A stretch of DNA of 18,880 nt from Chitinophagales bacterium (GTDB taxonomy: Bacteria; Bacteroidota; Bacteroidia; Chitinophagales; Chitinophagaceae): the NCBI GenBank assembly GCA_015654495.1, contig JAATGW010000767.1, positions 1 to 18,880 on the forward strand, read 5' to 3'. Of the stretch, positions 13,914 to 18,880 are shown one piece after another. Below the pieces are notes generated by a model that did no database searches, was not told where the DNA came from, and saw only the letters and a list, made by a program, of their open reading frames with translations. Numbering within the stretch: position 1 is the stretch's first letter; the number at the start of each line of letters is the position of its first letter. Position numbers and translations under genes: made by a program.

Positions 13914-15473
13914 ATGAAAAAATTATCAATAATATCAGTTGCAATTCTCCTGGCAGCAACTTCCCTTTCGTCCTGCCGCAAATTTCTCGATAAAGCTCCA
14001 TTGGATACACCTTCAGAACAGACTTACTGGACAACTACCGACCAGGCCAAATATTGGGTAAACAATCTCTATAATTCATTGGGCGGTGTAGAAGAGTCCA
14101 TTTACGACGCCTATAGTGATAACGCTTATGGCCGCGCCGGAAGCGGAGCAAACAATATAGCCAATGGCGCATTCGAAACTATAGATTCAAGGGTAAGTGC
14201 CGAATGGAGCTATAACTACATCAGGCTGGCCCTCCAGTTTTTTGACAATGTTGGGCGGGTACCTAATATGCCCGATGCGCAATTGAAGGAATTGTCCGGC
14301 CAGGTGCGGTTTATTCTTGCTTACCGCTATTACAAAATGATCACGTTTTTTCGCGACGTGCCTTTGTTGCCCAAAGTATTGTCAGTTGAAGAGGCGGATC
14401 TCGGCAAATCAACCAAGGCGGAGGTGCTGGCATATATCCTGGAACAATTGAATACCGCCATTACCGAACTACCTGTAAGCTGGCCCGCGGCCGATAATGG
14501 CCGTGTTACCAAAGGCGCCGCTCTTGCACTCAAAGCCCGCGTTTTATTGTACAATGAAAAATGGACAGAAGCCGCTGCTACCGCGAAAGAAATCATGGAT
14601 GCCAATAATTACCAGCTACATCCCAACTTCAATGAACTGTTTATAGCTGCCTTTAATAACAGAACAAAGGAAGTGATACTGGCCAAACAGTATGCTGAAA
14701 CTGCAAACACCCATGACATTAACCTGCGCTATGCTCCTGTGGCTATAAATGGTCAGGCTTTGATTCTGCCCACGAACGAACTGCAGGCATCTTTTGAAAT
14801 GAAAGATGGGCTGCCGATTACTGAATCGCCACTGTATAATGTTACACAACCCTTCCAGAACAGGGACCCGCGTTACTACGTAACATTTCTGTATCACGGT
14901 CAAACTTTGAATGGTACTCCCATTAACCTGACAGGCTCAGAATACAACTTTGCCTTTACCTATATTTACTACCGTAAATACATAGCCGACTTTAAAGATC
15001 GTGTCCGCCCTTCTTTTGTAAACTGGACACTTTTCCGGTATGCCGAGGTATTGCTCAACTATGCCGAAGCAAAAAACGAAGATACCGGCCCTGATGCAAC
15101 GGTTTATGACGCGTTAGACCTGATCAGAAAACGCGCAGGCATGCCCGTTGTAGACAGGGCGAAATACAGTTCGCAGGCCACACTCCGCAACTTTATCAGG
15201 AATGAAAGACGCGTCGAGCTCGCTGGAGAAGGATTGCGCTATTTCGATATCATCCGATGGAGAATCGCCGAGCAGGTTTTAAATATCAACCTGAAGAGCA
15301 TGGACCTGTCCCTGTGGGCAGATGGTCCGAAAGATGCTAACGGCCAGCCCGTGTTCAAACAACGCAATGTTCAGGTGAGGATATTCAATCCTGCCAGACA
15401 TTATGTATGGCCGATCCCGCAGACCGCCATTGACCGTTCTGAATTGCTGGAACAGCATCCTGAATGGAGATAA
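13914..15473 (+). CDS. SusD/RagB-family nutrient-binding outer-membrane lipoprotein
   Basis: Surface lipoprotein that caps the SusC barrel and captures glycan. The 519 residues start with a lipoprotein signal peptide, lipobox LSSC with the lipidated Cys at residue 21, followed by RKFLDKAPLDTPSEQTYW, the usual SusD start. TPR-like helices (for example RFILAYRYYKMITFFRDVPLLP) follow. Late in the protein are the SusD signatures RNERRVELAGEGLRYFDIIRW and, near the C-terminus, YVWPIPQTAIDRS. Only 10 nt separate it from the SusC gene, so the two are co-transcribed and probably translated as a unit. Its binding specificity cannot be read from the sequence. Confidence 0.96.
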   Translation: MKKLSIISVAILLAATSLSSCRKFLDKAPLDTPSEQTYWTTTDQAKYWVNNLYNSLGGVEESIYDAYSDNAYGRAGSGANNIANGAFETIDSRVSAEWSYNYIRLALQFFDNVGRVPNMPDAQLKELSGQVRFILAYRYYKMITFFRDVPLLPKVLSVEEADLGKSTKAEVLAYILEQLNTAITELPVSWPAADNGRVTKGAALALKARVLLYNEKWTEAAATAKEIMDANNYQLHPNFNELFIAAFNNRTKEVILAKQYAETANTHDINLRYAPVAINGQALILPTNELQASFEMKDGLPITESPLYNVTQPFQNRDPRYYVTFLYHGQTLNGTPINLTGSEYNFAFTYIYYRKYIADFKDRVRPSFVNWTLFRYAEVLLNYAEAKNEDTGPDATVYDALDLIRKRAGMPVVDRAKYSSQATLRNFIRNERRVELAGEGLRYFDIIRWRIAEQVLNINLKSMDLSLWADGPKDANGQPVFKQRNVQVRIFNPARHYVWPIPQTAIDRSELLEQHPEWR

Positions 15474-15513
15474 ACCAGATACGCTTTTTCACAGTGGTAG
15501 AAAACAGAGTCCA

Positions 15514-17802
15514 ATGAAAGTGAGCACCTACAGTTTACATGGCGTCACATACAGTTTAATTGTCGCCACCGTCTTTTGTGGCCCTGTCACCGGCTACCCG
15601 GCAAATGCCGGGTCAGGCTATAAAAAAACAACAGATAGCAGCGGGGTGAGGCAGCAAAGGGTATTAAGAAGCGAAGAATTATCAGTGATTACTCCGCCTC
15701 CTTATTTACCTGAAAAGATATTTAGAAATATTCTTGTGCCTGACAGCGATGTCTTCAGGAATTCGCTTGCCATGAATATGGTAAAGATCAGTGCCGGCGA
15801 ATATATTATGGGTAATGATGGTGAGATCGATTATAAAACTTTGTTGAAAGACGAACCGCATACGCCCTATTTAGGAAAAGGAGCCCCTAATCCCTATATA
15901 AAAGATGGTCCGGTGATGAATGAAAACCCTTTAGAGTGGGATGAAAAGCCGGCACACAAGGTTACGCTAACGGAGAGTTTTTATATGTCAGCTACACCGG
16001 TAACCAACGCTCAATACGAGCAATTCAGGCCGGATCATAAATCATTTCGTGGTAAATCCGGTTTTTCAAAAAATGATGACGATGCTGTAGTGTTTGTAAG
16101 CTGGCACGATGCGGTTGCCTTTACCCAATGGCTGAGTGAAAAAGAGGGTGAGCATTACCGTTTGCCCACAGAAGCTGAATGGGAATATGCCGCGAGAGCC
16201 GGAACCACTACCGCGTATTATACCGGTGATTCACTGCCGGAAGCCTATTGGCAACACCAGGTGATGAACCGCAGCTATTCCATTGCTCCGGATAAGGTTC
16301 AATTAAAAGTAGCCGCCAGCCCGCCCAACGAATGGGGCTTGTACAACATGCATGGGCTGGTAGAAGAATGGTGTGCGGATTGGTACGGGCCTTATCAGTT
16401 GAACAAACAAGTGAATCCGCAAGGAGCAGGCAGAGGCATAGCCAGGGTGACTCGAGGCGGAAGCCATAGCACAGGCCTCCCCTACCTGCGATCAGCCAAT
16501 CGTTCCGGTGCCTTGCCTGGAACCGGATCTTTTTTGATCGGTTTTCGTGTAGTGAAAGCAGGAAAGCTTCCCATCGCAACAGCTCCTCCCGTCGAATTAA
16601 AAAAATGGGCTAAGGATGTAAAGCAGCAAAAAGCAGATTGGGACAGATCAAAACTTCCTGCGAATAAGGCGGTATTTGAAAGACCCAGAACCTATACCCG
16701 GGTTGATCCCGGCTCCAACGGCCCTTTTTATTTCATCCACAATCATGAACCTGCTTTATCAGTACTCCCCAATGGCGACTTATTGGCCATATGGTTTACC
16801 ACAACCCTGGAAAGAGGCAGGGAAATGATTGTAGCCGGCGCACGACTTCGCAAGGGTGCAAAGGATTGGGATGAACCGGACATATTCTTCCAGGTGCCGG
16901 ACCGCAACGTTACAGGCCAGGCATTGTGGTGGGATGGAGATAAAACAATTTATCATTTTTCCGGTGTAAGCGTTGCCGATGGTTGGGAAAGACTGAGCAT
17001 GATCATGCGTAAAAGCACTGATAACGGAGTTACCTGGACGGCGCCGGAAATTATCGGCAAGGAATATAAAAACCGCCATCAGGTAATAGATGCGGTTATG
17101 CGATCCAAAAACGGCAGCCTGGTACTGCTGTGCGATGCTGATCCTTCCTCTAACGGCGGAACGGCGATACATATCAGAGGAACGGCAGCGCATATTAGCA
17201 AAGACATGGGTAATCACTGGTATGACCCGGGAGCAGGTAATCCGTTGCCTGTTTTTAAAGAAGGCAATACGGGTAGCTGGATAGCAGGTATACATGCCGG
17301 TATTGTTGAATTAAAAGATGGCAGCTGGATGGCCCTGGGTCGGGGTGATGCAATTAATGGTACCATGCCTATGAGTATCTCAAAAGATGAAGGAAAAACA
17401 TGGCAGTATTTTCCGACCTCGCTCACACCGATTAAAAGTGCGCAAAGACTTGCATTGACAAGATTAAAAGAAGGACCACTGCTCCTGGTATCTTTTGAAC
17501 AGGAGATGACGAATATTATCTCCAACGGCAAAACGAGAAAAGGAATTGGGATGTACACTGCTTTATCCTTTGATGAAGGAAAGACCTGGCCGGTAAGAAA
17601 ATTAGTAACTCCGGGAGAAGGGGATATTCTTCTTGATGCGCCGTGTAACCACAGGTGGGGTGAAAAATTCAGTTTATTAAATAAAGATCATGCTGAGCAG
17701 CGCGGCTATTTAACCGTAGAGCAGGCGCCGGATGGGATGATCCATTTGCTATCATCGGGAACCTATTATGCGTTCAATATGGCATGGATACTGAAACCTT
17801 GA
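15514..17802 (+). CDS. Fusion of a formylglycine-generating-enzyme-like domain and a BNR/sialidase-like propeller
   Basis: A 762-residue protein with two modules. Residues 1 to about 30 look like a signal peptide or membrane anchor (VTYSLIVATVFCGPVTGYPA). Residues about 86-350 match the FGE-sulfatase/SUMF1 fold: MVKISAGEYIMG, HKVTLTESFYMSATPVTNAQYEQF, YRLPTEAEWEYAARAG, GLYNMHGLVEEWCADWYG, RVTRGGSHS and IGFRVVK. The Cys pair of true FGEs after RGGS is missing (RGGSHSTGLPYLRSANR), and C287 is the only Cys in this module, so formylglycine formation is unlikely. Residues about 400-762 form a BNR_2-type six-bladed propeller with four Asp-boxes: STDNGVTW (501), SKDMGNHW (562), SKDEGKTW (623) and SFDEGKTW (685). 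The sialidase RIP arginine motif is not visible; the matching place reads HEPALSVLPNG. The frame is open upstream to an ATG at 15403 inside the SusD gene, but the ATG at 15514, 40 nt after SusD, yields the hydrophobic leader. Either hydrolase or glycan-binding function is possible. Confidence 0.85.
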   Translation: MKVSTYSLHGVTYSLIVATVFCGPVTGYPANAGSGYKKTTDSSGVRQQRVLRSEELSVITPPPYLPEKIFRNILVPDSDVFRNSLAMNMVKISAGEYIMGNDGEIDYKTLLKDEPHTPYLGKGAPNPYIKDGPVMNENPLEWDEKPAHKVTLTESFYMSATPVTNAQYEQFRPDHKSFRGKSGFSKNDDDAVVFVSWHDAVAFTQWLSEKEGEHYRLPTEAEWEYAARAGTTTAYYTGDSLPEAYWQHQVMNRSYSIAPDKVQLKVAASPPNEWGLYNMHGLVEEWCADWYGPYQLNKQVNPQGAGRGIARVTRGGSHSTGLPYLRSANRSGALPGTGSFLIGFRVVKAGKLPIATAPPVELKKWAKDVKQQKADWDRSKLPANKAVFERPRTYTRVDPGSNGPFYFIHNHEPALSVLPNGDLLAIWFTTTLERGREMIVAGARLRKGAKDWDEPDIFFQVPDRNVTGQALWWDGDKTIYHFSGVSVADGWERLSMIMRKSTDNGVTWTAPEIIGKEYKNRHQVIDAVMRSKNGSLVLLCDADPSSNGGTAIHIRGTAAHISKDMGNHWYDPGAGNPLPVFKEGNTGSWIAGIHAGIVELKDGSWMALGRGDAINGTMPMSISKDEGKTWQYFPTSLTPIKSAQRLALTRLKEGPLLLVSFEQEMTNIISNGKTRKGIGMYTALSFDEGKTWPVRKLVTPGEGDILLDAPCNHRWGEKFSLLNKDHAEQRGYLTVEQAPDGMIHLLSSGTYYAFNMAWILKP

Positions 17803-17826
17803 TTCACTAAATAAACTGGTTTGTTT

Positions 17827-18880
17827 ATGAAAAAAACGGCATCCGCATTACGTGGGTATCACCAGGCTTTGGCATGGTATGCGGCAGGTAAAACAGGCAT
17901 CGTTTGCTTTTTTCTTTGTTTGTGTCTTCAAAAGCCGGCAACAGCTCAGCAAGCTGACAAGACATCAGCGGCAGGTGGAATATCACTCCAGGTTACCGGC
18001 CTGCCGTCAAACCCCCGGGAGATTTTTTGGGAAAGGCTTCCCTTATTGAAAGGAGACCGTATCACCGTATTTGAAGGAGAAGAAAACAAAACTGCATTTA
18101 ATCATCATGCTTCGATTTTTTATTACAAGGACAGGTTCTTTACATCCTGGAGCAATGGAGATAAGGATGAAGACTTTTCCAGGCAACGCGTGATGTACGC
18201 CACCAGTACCGACGGGTATACATGGAGTAAAGCAACCAACCTGACCGACATACTCGACGAAAAAGCCTATACATCCAGTGGTTTTTGGGTACGTGACGGA
18301 CAGCTTTTTGCACTGGCCTCGCTTGAAAATTCGAGAGCAAGTAAGCTTAGCACCGACGAAAAACTGATGAAAGCTTACCGGTGGAATGCGGACAGTTCCG
18401 CCTTCGGATATTCCGGAATCGTAGTGAAAGATTTTTCTGCCGTAGAAGGACCGAGGCAGGTAGCGGATGGGAGCTGGTTAATGTTTGGTAAACCCGGACC
18501 TGATGCGGTAGCCCCGCATCGAACAATACTTTATGCAAAAGGTGGGATCAACAGCATGGATAGCTGGACTGTCCGGGCATTGCCGAACGATGATATCGAA
18601 CACGATATTTTCTGGTACACGCTTTCCGATGGTAATTTACTTTCGGTCGAAGCGACGGGAGAAATTCCCCATCGTCAACTCGTAAGCATGTTCAGCAACG
18701 ACAAGGGCAACTCCTGGTCAAAGCCCGTGCAGTCCAATTTCCCTGATGCCGACAGCCGTTTATATGGATTGAAATTAAGCAACGGGCGTTATGTATTGCT
18801 GAATAACCCCAATCTCTCACGGTTCCGAATTCCGCTATCTATTGCATTTTCATCACACGGAAAAAAATTCCACGGAATTC
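17827..18880 (+). CDS. Exported BNR/sialidase-like propeller protein (3' end off window)
   Basis: 351 residues are visible. A signal peptide has a long n-region and the hydrophobic core GIVCFFLCLCL, with likely cleavage after the ATA or TAQ near residue 40. A BNR-type beta-propeller follows. Asp-box-like motifs are STDGYTW (127-133, one residue shorter than consensus) and SNDKGNSW (290-297), and a third is degenerate near the window edge (FSSHGKKF). FRIPLSIAFS (333-342) resembles the late blade of Bacteroidota 'exo-alpha-sialidase'-annotated proteins. Conserved blade phrases such as ADGSWLMFGKPG and LSDGNLLSVEATG also fit. It starts 24 nt after the fusion gene, so it belongs to the same locus. 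It is not simply a copy of the preceding propeller; the two appear distantly related. Whether it is catalytic cannot be decided. Confidence 0.8.
   Translation, partial: MKKTASALRGYHQALAWYAAGKTGIVCFFLCLCLQKPATAQQADKTSAAGGISLQVTGLPSNPREIFWERLPLLKGDRITVFEGEENKTAFNHHASIFYYKDRFFTSWSNGDKDEDFSRQRVMYATSTDGYTWSKATNLTDILDEKAYTSSGFWVRDGQLFALASLENSRASKLSTDEKLMKAYRWNADSSAFGYSGIVVKDFSAVEGPRQVADGSWLMFGKPGPDAVAPHRTILYAKGGINSMDSWTVRALPNDDIEHDIFWYTLSDGNLLSVEATGEIPHRQLVSMFSNDKGNSWSKPVQSNFPDADSRLYGLKLSNGRYVLLNNPNLSRFRIPLSIAFSSHGKKFHGI

Noticed and set aside
15403..15513. Upstream ATG start of the FGE-propeller protein inside the SusD gene
   Set aside because: It would overlap the conserved SusD C-terminus by 71 nt and bury the hydrophobic leader, and the ATG at 15514 fits export.
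15769..16563. Active formylglycine-generating enzyme
   Set aside because: The catalytic Cys pair after RGGS is absent and no sulfatase gene is nearby, so only the fold is claimed.
16780..17295. 171-codon open frame antisense to the propeller gene
   Set aside because: It has no recognisable domain, and the opposite strand encodes clear Asp-box motifs.

Overview
The window looks like chromosomal DNA of a Bacteroidota bacterium, most likely a Chitinophagaceae-type soil or sediment organism. The reasons are a SusC/SusD outer-membrane pair, a two-lipoyl pyruvate dehydrogenase E2 with Ala/Pro linkers, weak Shine-Dalgarno signals, and two upstream sites resembling the Bacteroidota promoter pattern (TTG, about 20 nt, TAnnTTTG). 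Taxonomy is inferred from gene content only. No tRNA, rRNA, CRISPR array or intact transposon was seen.

Left part (1-5523, all minus strand): the 5' part of atpD, whose 3' end lies off the left edge, then a block transcribed glpK, glpD, glpF and an exported VOC (glyoxalase-fold) protein. GlpF admits glycerol, GlpK phosphorylates it, and GlpD oxidises glycerol-3-phosphate to DHAP at the membrane. The 393-nt glpD-glpF gap is scarred. It holds a 58-codon C-terminal remnant of a probable AlbA/AAA_4-type ATP-binding protein, a 10-bp tandem repeat, and a second 17-bp copy of the glpD 3' end. Two intergenic palindromes sharing the 12-mer GTTAAACGTTCA lie on either side of the glp-VOC block.

Middle (5734-9273, plus strand): dnaX (clamp-loader tau subunit) and a pyruvate dehydrogenase E2 gene. 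dnaX carries nine consecutive A residues just after the clamp-loader core. Slippage there in either direction reaches a stop within a few codons, so a short gamma-like subunit could be produced.

Right part (9274-18880): a gene-poor stretch of about 590 nt with a possible decayed IS5-type transposase fragment and a candidate promoter. It is followed by a five-gene, closely spaced plus-strand locus: a DapA/NanA-fold aldolase, SusC-like porin, SusD-like lipoprotein, a protein joining a formylglycine-generating-enzyme-like domain without the catalytic cysteines to a BNR/sialidase-like beta-propeller, and a second BNR-propeller protein cut by the right edge. This looks like a glycan-utilisation locus. 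The exported propeller proteins would act on or bind a glycan, SusCD would import the product, and the cytoplasmic lyase/aldolase would split a keto-acid sugar. A sialic-acid-like (ulosonate) substrate is an inference, because the aldolase and the propellers depart from canonical sialic-acid enzymes at key motifs. This locus and the dnaX slippage site are the most interesting parts of the window.
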